Shown here: positions 1 to 8,100 of the stretch, in pieces
Numbering within the stretch: the first letter of the stretch is position 1
How the letters are laid out: the number at the start of each line of letters is the position of its first letter
Source of the DNA: an uncultured Bacteroidota bacterium
Lineage (GTDB): Bacteria; Bacteroidota; Bacteroidia; Bacteroidales; SZUA-534
Reading direction: 5' to 3'
Length of the DNA: 16,847 bases
Assembly (NCBI GenBank): GCA_937900725.1
Contig: CALCFP010000056.1
Span: 1-16,847, forward strand
Notes under the pieces: model-generated
Seen by the model: only the letters and a program-made list of their open reading frames with translations
The model's database searches: none
Told to the model about the DNA's origin: nothing
Made by a program: the position numbers and the translations under genes

Positions 1-1
1 G

Positions 2-3000
2 TTTGCATATACGGGTTTGGAAAATATCTATTTGCCTGACAAATTGAAAGCACTAAATAAAGGATTATTCGATAATTGCAATAATCTGAAATATGTTACA
101 ATTTCTGCAACAACTCCTCCTGCTATTGCATCAGGTGCATTGCCTCATAATAAATTAACAGTTACGGTTCCTTGCAATCATATAGGAGTTTATGAAGAAT
201 CAGAATGGGGCAAATATTCCAACTTGACCTTTGCTGAGGATTATTTGTTCAATTTTACAGCGGTTGCCAACGATACGGCTATGGGCACGGTCGAAATTTT
301 GCGACAACCTGACTGCTCTACTGATGCGCATGTAAAAGCAACTGCTAAAGCGGGCTACAAGTTTATTATATGGGATAATAAATCAACATCAGCCGAAACG
401 TTTTATTCTGTAAGAGAAACCGTATCGTTTACTGCATATTTCGCACCTGCTGAAGCTGATGTTACAATTTTACCAGTATGCTCTGCTTATTGGTACTATG
501 ATGCAGGGTCAAAAACCCTTACCGTTTGCGGTTATGGCTGGGGCGATTTTGGAATATATGCCAATAAAGGCGGTTGGGGAGATTTGCCTACAACTGAGGT
601 TGAACATGTGATTATTAATGAAGGAGTAACCTCAATAGAAGAAACGGTTTTCCAGAATTTCACTAGTTTGAAAACAGTGAAATTGCCGTCAACGCTCAAA
701 TCAATTGGTGAATATGTGTTCAATAAGTGTGGCAATCTTGAATCAATAAATATACCAAACGGGGTGGGAACAATTAAATATGCGACATTTGGCAATTGCA
801 CCAGCCTTAATAAGATTGCTTTGCCTGCATCAGTCAGCAAAATTTCAGAAAAAGCGTTTTATTATTGTACGGCACTCGACACTGTAAAATGCAAGTGTCC
901 TGTAATGGTCGAGTTGGAAAATAACGCATTTTCAGGCGCCAAAAACGTAAATGTGGTTGTTCCTTGCAATACTGTTGATAAATACACAAATGACGAAGGC
1001 TGGAAACAGACTGGATTTACAATTGTTTCAGACTCGCATGACGTTGTTGCCGATTCGGCCGTAGCCGCCACATGTGTTAAAAAAGGCTTGACAGAGGGCA
1101 AGCATTGTGCAATATGTGGCTTGGTGCTTGTAAAACAGGACGAAACACCTATTGTAGAACATGTCATCGTTGTAGATACAGCGGTAGCCGCAACATATTT
1201 CGATTCAGGTCTGACCGAAGGCAAACATTGTTCTGTCTGCGATACTGTATTTGTAAGACAAGAAGTAATACCTGCATTTGGCAAAGTGCCAAGCGAAATT
1301 GTTGCTGAAGATGCAAGTGAAGACGTGAACCTTACGGTTGGCAATTGTGGCGAAAATGCAAAGTGGAGCTACAATCCGCTTACAAAAACCATAACTATTA
1401 GTGGTACAGGTAGCATGGATTCATATAAGAATGTTAGTGGCGATATATGGAACACTGAGATAAACTCGCCTTGGTACGCTTGGCGCAACGATATCGAAAC
1501 CGTTGTGATAGAAGAGGGCATTACTTGCGTAGGCAGAAACGCATTCTATGATTGTGACAGCCTGAAAAATGCCTATCTGCCTTCTACTTGTACTGATTTC
1601 GGACAATCGACGTTTGCTGATTGCAATAGTATGCAAACACTTGTTGTAAAAGCGCCTAGGATATGGCAAGCTAATGAATTTTGCTTCTGTAACTATGATA
1701 TTTGTACTCTATACGTACCAAATAATTTGTTAAACTTATACTCAAACGATATTATTTTCAGCAAGTTCTCGAATATAGTCGGTATCAATTCAATAAGCAT
1801 CGATGGCAGCATATCTAACGGAACCGTTGCAACTGACAAGAATTACTGCATTGATGGCGAAGATGTTAAAATAACTGTAAAACCTAAGTTTGGATACTCT
1901 GTAGATACGGTAAAGGTAAATGGAGAACCATTGCAAAAATCGGTTGCAGGCTATGTAGTCAGCAATGTAAAAACCAATATTGAAATTACAGCATCATTTG
2001 TTTTGTCAACCGAAGGTGAATGTGGCGATAACCTGGTTTGGAATTATGATATATTAAATAAAACACTCACAATCAGCGGAACAGGTGCTATGTATAACTA
2101 TGATCTGAAAAATGTTCCATGGAGAATCATTGGCGATGAGTATGGAATATCAAGTGTTATAATTGAGAAAAATGTAGAATATATTAATGATAAAGCACTA
2201 TTAGTTTGCGATAGTGCATCTATCTATTGTAAGGCTGAGTCAGAACCAGAAACATGGCATTTCAATTGGAATGTCAATAATCGTCCAGTAGTTTGGCATG
2301 CAGCTGGCCAAACAATATCAGTTTCCGCTAACATCGCATCGGCAGGAACTGTAAAGGGCAGTGGAATTTATGTCTCAGGTCAAACCGTAATCATAGCAGC
2401 TACTCCTGCATCTGGATATGAGTTCATAAAATGGAGTAATGGCCTGACGAATCCTATAGAAAAGATTACATTGTCATCAGATACTGCCATTGTCGCCGAA
2501 TTCAAGTTGGTCCGTTTTTCAAAAGACGGTTTATACTACGTTGTTGTAAACGATACACTTTCTACGGTGGAAGTTACCTATGAACTTCATACCGATTTCA
2601 ATAATTATTCAGGCTTTACGGAAATATCAGTTCCTGATAAAGTGGAATTTGGAGGTGTGACATATACTGTGACAGGTGTTGGCAACGAAGCCTTCGACCG
2701 TTGTATGATTTTATGTTCAGTGACTCTCCCAAATACGATTGTAACTATTGGCGATAATGCGTTTAATGATTGTTATATGCTAGCTTCAGTCAATATACCC
2801 AAATCAGTAGAAAGTATTGGCGAAAGTGCATTTTATAATTGTAATGTTTTGTCGTCAGTAGAAATACCTTCATCGGTTAAAACGATTGGCTGGTATGCAT
2901 TTGGAGGTTGCTGTGATTTGACAATCACTTGCGATTTCAACTCGAAGCCTAATGGATGGGATGTAAGCTGGAATCCAGAAGACAGGCCAGTAATCTGGTT

Positions 3001-3232
3001 GGGTGGAGATGATGCTATCACTGAAGCTGTTGCTTCAAATATTGTAATATATGCTCACCACAACGTCATAGTTGTAGAAAACGCAAATGAAGAAATATAC
3101 GTATTCGATGCCGTTGGGCGCATTGTGTGCAAACGTACAGAGTGCAACGGCAGTACTAAGTTGCTGATGAATCATCCAGGACTTTACATTGTGAAGGTCG
3201 GCGCCGTGGCGCAGAGAGTTATGGTTCAGTAA
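2..3232 (+). CDS. BspA-like leucine-rich repeat surface protein with T9SS sorting domain (5' partial)
   Basis: The frame is open from base 2, so the true start and any signal peptide lie upstream; the TTG at 17 is an internal Leu codon of an LRR. The visible 1,076 residues are mosaic. LRR_5/BspA-type repeats (aLPs.l.sIg..aF..C..L pattern) occupy about 600-1000, 1500-1790 and 2620-2930. InlB B-repeat-like segments (GTV..., AGYKFIIW, SGYEFIKWSNG) lie at about 245-450, 1795-2010 and 2305-2515. Two 'LTISGTG.M' surface motifs are at about 1390 and 2070. Two CxxC repeats span 1037-1280. A W..xWN..RPV.W signature occurs twice (about 2250 and 2960). The last ~65 residues (about 3035-3232; IYVFDAVGRIV, GLYIVKVG, RVMVQ) fit a T9SS type A C-terminal domain. 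The likely product is a secreted, cell-surface adhesin or binding protein; its ligand cannot be read. It is convergent with the giant-protein operon and ends at a strong terminator. Confidence 0.9.
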   Translation, partial: FAYTGLENIYLPDKLKALNKGLFDNCNNLKYVTISATTPPAIASGALPHNKLTVTVPCNHIGVYEESEWGKYSNLTFAEDYLFNFTAVANDTAMGTVEILRQPDCSTDAHVKATAKAGYKFIIWDNKSTSAETFYSVRETVSFTAYFAPAEADVTILPVCSAYWYYDAGSKTLTVCGYGWGDFGIYANKGGWGDLPTTEVEHVIINEGVTSIEETVFQNFTSLKTVKLPSTLKSIGEYVFNKCGNLESINIPNGVGTIKYATFGNCTSLNKIALPASVSKISEKAFYYCTALDTVKCKCPVMVELENNAFSGAKNVNVVVPCNTVDKYTNDEGWKQTGFTIVSDSHDVVADSAVAATCVKKGLTEGKHCAICGLVLVKQDETPIVEHVIVVDTAVAATYFDSGLTEGKHCSVCDTVFVRQEVIPAFGKVPSEIVAEDASEDVNLTVGNCGENAKWSYNPLTKTITISGTGSMDSYKNVSGDIWNTEINSPWYAWRNDIETVVIEEGITCVGRNAFYDCDSLKNAYLPSTCTDFGQSTFADCNSMQTLVVKAPRIWQANEFCFCNYDICTLYVPNNLLNLYSNDIIFSKFSNIVGINSISIDGSISNGTVATDKNYCIDGEDVKITVKPKFGYSVDTVKVNGEPLQKSVAGYVVSNVKTNIEITASFVLSTEGECGDNLVWNYDILNKTLTISGTGAMYNYDLKNVPWRIIGDEYGISSVIIEKNVEYINDKALLVCDSASIYCKAESEPETWHFNWNVNNRPVVWHAAGQTISVSANIASAGTVKGSGIYVSGQTVIIAATPASGYEFIKWSNGLTNPIEKITLSSDTAIVAEFKLVRFSKDGLYYVVVNDTLSTVEVTYELHTDFNNYSGFTEISVPDKVEFGGVTYTVTGVGNEAFDRCMILCSVTLPNTIVTIGDNAFNDCYMLASVNIPKSVESIGESAFYNCNVLSSVEIPSSVKTIGWYAFGGCCDLTITCDFNSKPNGWDVSWNPEDRPVIWLGGDDAITEAVASNIVIYAHHNVIVVENANEEIYVFDAVGRIVCKRTECNGSTKLLMNHPGLYIVKVGAVAQRVMVQ
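1037..1282 (+). repeat. Tandem 41-residue CxxC repeats inside the LRR protein
   Basis: Two units start at His codons 1037 and 1160, a 123-base period. Both share the pattern AVAAT-x5-GLTEGKHC-x2-C-x-x-V-V-Q. Unit 1 has three Cys (AATC, KHCAIC). Unit 2 has Tyr in place of the first Cys (AATY, KHCSVC). Repeats of this style are known from LRR surface proteins of gut bacteria. A zinc-ribbon or disulfide role is possible but not shown. Confidence 0.75.
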
Positions 3233-3249
3233 ACAGGCCGAATATATGG

Positions 3250-3290
3250 ACAAAAGACAGGAGGCAACTTGTTTGCTTCCTGTCTTTTGT
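3250..3290 (+). terminator. Rho-independent terminator of the LRR surface gene
   Basis: An 18-base left arm (3250-3267) pairs with 3273-3290 around a 5-base loop, with one G-T pair. It is followed by T residues to 3294 and begins 17 bases after the stop codon of the LRR gene. Confidence 0.85.
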
Positions 3291-3353
3291 TTTTATGGCA
3301 ATCATCGGATTGTTATCGCCCGATTCTCATCGTCTCTTGTCCTGGAAGTGTAG

Positions 3354-3539
3354 AACTTTGATTGTCAGTTAAAAAAAACTTATTTTGCTTTTTGGGGCGC
3401 ACCAATAATTTCAGCGTTGGGCAAGGGCAGTGTAAGTCTGGTTGCGTCAACCGACGACAAGGCAGAATTCTCGTACGAGATTGAAAGTGGCATTGTTGAG
3501 GTTAAGAATAATAAAGTCAACGTGCTTATTGAAAAATAG
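3354..3539 (+). pseudogene. Start-less C-terminal gene remnant
   Basis: This + strand frame is open from 3354, after TAG at 3351, to TAG at 3537-3539. It reads through beta-rich, protein-like sequence (GKGSVSLVAS, EFSYEIESGIVEV, NNKVNVLIEK). There is no ATG or GTG in frame; the only candidate is a TTG near 3417. An 8-A run at 3371-3378 sits near the upstream end of the credible part. The stop is followed 26 bases later by a good terminator in the same direction, as expected at the end of a real gene. I read it as the tail of a deleted or frameshifted gene, perhaps a secreted or carbohydrate-active protein, but the family is not recognised. It could also be a chance frame. Confidence 0.4.
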
Positions 3540-3564
3540 TTGCATTTCCTTTGCAATATCAATG

Positions 3565-3596
3565 AGCCGGGCGACTTTGGTTGCCCGGCTTTTTTT
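3565..3596 (+). terminator. Rho-independent terminator after the gene remnant
   Basis: A GC-rich 11-bp stem (3565-3575 with 3580-3590, one G-T pair) encloses the loop TTTG and is followed by a T tract to 3596. It is oriented with the + strand remnant upstream of it. Confidence 0.8.
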
Positions 3597-3620
3597 GTGA
3601 TGGCAGGTTTTGTTGCGCAT

Positions 3621-3656
3621 AAAAAAGGCGGAAAGCAATGCTGCTTTCCGCCTTTT
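3621..3656 (-). terminator. Terminator of the giant-protein operon
   Basis: A perfect 15-bp inverted repeat (3623-3637 with 3642-3656) encloses the loop ATGC. The run of A at 3621-3626 becomes a T tract on the minus strand. It lies 25 bases past the stop of the lipoprotein gene and closes the minus-strand operon. It may also work on the + strand, because T residues lie at its other end. Confidence 0.8.
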
Positions 3657-3680
3657 GTGCTATTGTCGATAGTCAATTGA

Positions 3681-4364
3681 CTATTTCTTTGCCTTTATTT
3701 CAATGTATGTGGTTCCCATTTCCGACCAATCACCATTGTCGTCACATACTCTGAATTCAATTTTTTGCAAACCATCGCAGTCAAATATGTAACCCATCTT
3801 CTTCAATTCGTTTGTAACTTTATAAACCTCTCCGTTGCTGTTGGTTATGGTATATTCGTATTGCACAATGTGTCCGCCGAAATCGCTGTCTTCGTCATAA
3901 GCTTCGGACATGTCAATTAGAACTTCGCGACTGTCAAGATTGCCAACCAAAGACACCTTGCATTTTGCTACAGGCTTCTTGTTTGTGAAGCTGGTAATGA
4001 TAAACCTAATCTTGGTCTCTTTGCCATATATGTCGGTTGCAACAATTGTTCCTTTGCATGAATCTACGTTGTGAGTTGTTATGAAAAATTCGTTGTCACC
4101 AAATTCGAAGTCGAAATCGCCAACCTTGTCAATAAGGAAAATTCCATTTCCATTTTGTTCGGGGTCGGACAAATTAAAATTAAAAGATGCTTCCTGATCT
4201 ACTTTGACGAATCCCGTCAATAGCACGCTGTCGCCAGTAGTTGTCCACATCAAATTTGGGGCTTTGTCTTGTTCATAGAAGTAATCTTTGCTATTGCAGC
4301 TAGCAAACAAGATTACACACGCTGTGATTATAAGCGATTTTGCGATTATGTATGTTTTTCTCAT
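3681..4364 (-). CDS. Surface or periplasmic lipoprotein with Ig/PKD-like C-terminal domain
   Basis: The product is 227 residues. Its N-terminus is a lipoprotein signal: MRK, a hydrophobic stretch (SLIITACVILFAS) and lipobox LFAS-C, with Cys23 the predicted lipidated residue followed by NSKD. The rest is beta-rich. A middle part ends with DIYGKETKIRF. A C-terminal part from about residue 120 (DMSEAYDEDSD, VQYEYTI, KIEFRVCDDNGDW) looks like a PKD/Ig-type sandwich. I chose ATG 4364 over ATG 4370 because GGAGGG lies 8 bases before 4364 and only 2 before 4370. It is the last gene of the operon, 9 bases (to the 4370 ATG) after the beta-barrel gene. Size, lipobox, beta-rich fold and position after a small barrel recall TraQ (DUF3872) of Bacteroidetes conjugative elements, but no alignment was made. 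A role in anchoring or assembling the giant protein is inference. Confidence 0.85.
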   Translation of the reverse strand: MRKTYIIAKSLIITACVILFASCNSKDYFYEQDKAPNLMWTTTGDSVLLTGFVKVDQEASFNFNLSDPEQNGNGIFLIDKVGDFDFEFGDNEFFITTHNVDSCKGTIVATDIYGKETKIRFIITSFTNKKPVAKCKVSLVGNLDSREVLIDMSEAYDEDSDFGGHIVQYEYTITNSNGEVYKVTNELKKMGYIFDCDGLQKIEFRVCDDNGDWSEMGTTYIEIKAKK

Positions 4365-4372
4365 TGTCATTA

Positions 4373-4378
4373 CCCTCC
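4373..4378 (-). promoter_or_regulatory. Shine-Dalgarno site deciding the lipoprotein start
   Basis: GGAGGG on the minus strand lies directly after the stop of the preceding gene. It is 8 bases from ATG 4364 and 2 bases from ATG 4370, which favours 4364. An SD this clear is uncommon in Bacteroidetes and is not seen before the other starts here. Confidence 0.6.
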
Positions 4379-4379
4379 A

Positions 4380-4952
4380 TTAGTTGAATTTTCTGTTCGC
4401 TTTGTTACCCATGCCAGGAAGCATCCAACTGCCTCCAAGACCAAATAATGGCGATATGCTGCCTGTTTTACTTAAACCAAACGTTTCTTTGGCTTCAGCA
4501 AAAATGCTCCAATCAGTGTTAATGTAGTAAGTTACCTTGAATCCCATTTCACCCATAAGCATAAAAGTGGTTTTGCTTTTGTCCTCCACTTTGCTTTTCA
4601 TATTGTCTAATCCCAATTGGCATCCTATCAAGCCTTCCAAATAGAACATATTGTATATGCTGGTAATGTTCAGGACCATTTGATTGTCCAATGTGAACTT
4701 GGTGAATTTTGTGTAGTCATGTTTACCTCCCATGATATTCAATCGTGAGTCTAAGCTTATCATGTTTGAGAAGCGATAGTTCTCGCCTATAAAACCGCCG
4801 TATGATTCGTGACTAATCAATCCTCCAGCAGAAACATTCATGACGCCTTTTATACGGTTTATTGGTGCTTGTGCATAAGAGTTATCTACTACAAAAACCA
4901 GGGAAATGGCGACGATTGCCGCCATTTTCCATTTATCAATCCTTATTTTCAT
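4380..4952 (-). CDS. Small predicted outer-membrane beta-barrel protein
   Basis: The product is 190 residues. A Sec signal peptide (MKIRIDKWKM, hydrophobic IVAISLVFVV, then NSYAQ-A) suggests cleavage near residue 28. The mature part is a run of alternating amphipathic strands with Gly and aromatic residues (GVMNVSAGGLI, YGGFIGENYRF, MFYLEGLIGCQLGL, FMLMGEMGFKVTYYI, WSIFAEAKETFGL, SPLFGLGGSWML), typical of an 8-strand-sized outer-membrane barrel. It lies 16 bases after the giant gene and 9 bases before the lipoprotein, so it is probably cotranscribed with both. Length, signal and strand pattern resemble the TraO family of Bacteroidetes conjugative transposons. It is too short for PorP/SprF, the barrel family that accompanies the T9SS adhesin SprB. 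The likely role, by inference, is an outer-membrane partner for display of the giant protein. Confidence 0.75.
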   Translation of the reverse strand: MKIRIDKWKMAAIVAISLVFVVDNSYAQAPINRIKGVMNVSAGGLISHESYGGFIGENYRFSNMISLDSRLNIMGGKHDYTKFTKFTLDNQMVLNITSIYNMFYLEGLIGCQLGLDNMKSKVEDKSKTTFMLMGEMGFKVTYYINTDWSIFAEAKETFGLSKTGSISPLFGLGGSWMLPGMGNKANRKFN

Positions 4953-4968
4953 TATTTATTATATCGTA

Positions 4969-5184
4969 TTAGTATTTAACAACTTTTGTTCTATTGATGT
5001 TGCCATCATTCTCGACAGACAAGATATAGATGCCTTGAGGATAAGGTGTCATATCTATTTCTACTGTTTCATCTTCGTTCGACACAAATAACACTTTGTT
5101 TGTTTCGTCATACAAAGTGACTTTTCCGCTTTGTTGCATTTCAACAGTAAGTTTATCTTTGACAGGGTTAGGATATACTTTGTA
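4969..5184 (-). other. T9SS type A C-terminal sorting domain of the giant protein
   Basis: This covers residues 2612-2683. It shows the signature order YPNPV, then VTLYD, then YPQGIYILSV and a final basic KVVKY. The family is removed and exchanged for a surface anchor by the T9SS sortase after export. None of the T9SS machinery genes is in the window. Confidence 0.9.
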
Positions 5185-8100
5185 GTTTGCTGCAATTTCT
5201 CCATCAATGTCGACGCCACCGCCAAGCCAGCCTTCTGCAGTTATGAATTTTTCTTTCTTCAGGGTTTCAGTACATCCTTCCTCGCTAATAATAGTTAAGG
5301 TTACATCGAATGTGCCTTGTTCGTTGTAGTAGTGCCATGGATTTGCATTGTTTGAACCGTCAGAGCCATCGCCAAAGTTCCAGGTGCAAGTTTCATACTC
5401 GTTGCTTTCGTTGTCAAAATGAACCACATCACCAGCTTCTATTGATAATTTTGAGCATGTAAATGCCGGGTTAAGTTCTACTATTGTGAGATTAATTGTT
5501 TTTACACCTGTTTTATTCATGTTATTGTCGTATGAAGACAATAAAACGGTGGTGTTTTGTGTCAGGTTGTTTATTTCCAGATTTTTGCTTGTGGCCAATA
5601 ATTTGCCATCGGCTGCAGTCCATTTAAATGTGGTGCCAGTTGTATCATCGACGCTGACAGACACATCTTCGCCATAGCAATAGCGATTTTTGAGATTGTT
5701 AATCTTAAAGTCTGTTTCTTCAACAACAATCTTTACAATGTTGCTGGAGTCTTCCGTACAATAGTTAACAGCTGATCTATAGAACATTGTTGTTTCTGTA
5801 ATGGCTTCTGGTTGATAATCTTTCCCTGTTGCTCCGGCTATTGCTTCAAAGTTCTTTTGGCTTTCTGTCTTCTTGTACCATTGGTATTGGAAAGCTGAAT
5901 CGTATATAGCATCAGTTACACTCACTATCATAGATGGAGTATTACCATATTTAATGGTGTCTTCTTCAAGATGGTTTTTGCCTATGGCTATTTCCCCTGG
6001 CAATATTTTGTCGAGTATGGTAATAAGTATAGGATCTGTGTCAATGTATTTGCCATTTGGCAAATATAGTCTGGCTTTGAAATATGTGCTGACCTTTAAT
6101 GTCTGGTCGCTATCAAATGTAAGTGTTGTGCCCGATTCATTTTCCAACTGTCTGAAAGAAGTTTCGTCAATAGCCTTGGCAAACCATGAGAATGCGGTAT
6201 ATGTCTCGTTGCCAATGTTGTTGATGGAGATGTCGCCTGGCACAGTATTGTAGCAAATGCTCATGCCTGTTCCGTTGTTCAGGATAGGTCCGTTAGGTTT
6301 GTTTGGATCGTCAGTGTCGTCGGGATCATCAGAATTGATAACAGTCAGCAACAAAGAATCGCCATAAATAGTGCTTTGGCAAAAATTGTCGGTTATTCTA
6401 TATCTGAAATATGTGTTCATTGTATAAGCGTCATGGTCAACTATGTACTTGTTGCTATCAGCGGAATTGATTTGCACCCAAGCATCATTATCTTCAGTCT
6501 TGTAATACCAAGAATAGGTATAGTGGTCTGAAGTGTTGTATAAAGTGTTGCTATACAATGTTGATGTTCCGGTATCTCCAATGTTTATTGATGCTTGATT
6601 TATGATAGTGGCCTCGTCGAATGAAATGCTGCCCTTTACTAAAGCTTTTCTTTGTGTGACACTGAAGTTGCCAGTTGCGTATCCGGACATTACGTCTGTA
6701 CATTTGTCGTACACTTCTACAGTGTAAATAGTAGTTCCTTCAGTTTTTGTGCTTGAGCCAAAGTGGCTGTCGATGAGTGAATCGGTTGTACTCAAAACGA
6801 TATTGTCAAAATCCACATAATTGGCAAACCATTTATATGAATAGTTGCCTTTTCCACCTTGTGCTTCAACCTTTAACGTGCCAAGTTGGTTGTTTGGACA
6901 AAGGATTTGGTCGCATGGTATGTTGAGTGTAAGTTGTGGTAATACAGTAACCTTTACTGTGTCGCTGTATCTAGCAACTTCTGGAATGTTAGTGTAATAG
7001 CAATATCTGACAAACCATGTTGTCTGTGTCAGTTCATATCCTTGCAAATATTTGCCGTCGCTTGCAACGGAATCAACATTTATCAGTTCGCCAAATGTGC
7101 TGTCTGTGAAATATTTCCATTGATATGAGCATTTCCCGCCGCCAATTGGGTCTTCTGCATTTATTAAATCAGCGAATTTAGATCCAAAGCAAATTGTTGT
7201 GTCGTTAGTGAGTAGTTTGCCTGGAAGTAATGGCAAAACGACATTGACTTCAAATGCTAATTTTTCCTGTGTTCCACTAATGTCGTATCTGCGGTATTTG
7301 GTGTTGATTGTTGGTGATACATTTATCATTGGGGTGTTTGCACCATCAATTACAACAAAAATGCCATTGTCGTTTTCGTCACATTTTTCCCAACGGTATG
7401 TGTACACGCCGTTGCCGCCTTGCGCTTCTGAACCGCCAATTTCTATCTCCTCTCCTGGGGTTAATATTTGAGGGCCGTTATTGCTGACTACGCCTGGAAT
7501 GAGTTCTGGCAGCCATGCAATGGATACTTCCTCGCTGGTAAAAGGTTCTTCTGCGTCATCTGCAGATACCATGACTTTGTAGGTGTGGACTTCATTGTCT
7601 GTAGCACTGGCATTGACATGTGTCAAAGTTATGGTTTCAGTAGTTTGGCCGATAGCATTGCCATCTTCATGCCATACATAACTGTAATTTGTGCCGCCAC
7701 TTACATTGGCTCTCAATTCAACTGCATCGCCACTGCTTACAGTTACATTTCCGCCAGAGATGATTGCATATAGACCAGGATGCCATACTATGACTTGACC
7801 AGTAGAAAACAAAGTGTCTTGATTGCTTACAATTCTACAGTAATAAGTAATAGTGGTGTCAGAATAAGCCTCTGTGACAAATGTGTTTGAAGTGGCGTCA
7901 GGAATCTCGTTGATGTCCAGTATGCCATTGGCAAGCCATTGGTATTTGTAAGAACCTTCACCAGCACCACCTTCTGCTGTACATGTGAGTGTGGCAGTTT
8001 CGTCTACTTTTGGTCTGGTAGATTCTATGCGTGCTGTGATTTTAGGTTGCCAAATTACATTAATGGCATTTGAGTACACGTCATATCCATTGGTGCCATT

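Noticed and set aside
4380..4952. PorP/SprF-type T9SS partner protein
   Set aside because: PorP/SprF proteins are about 300 residues with a distinct N-terminal pattern. This protein is 190 residues and lacks that pattern.
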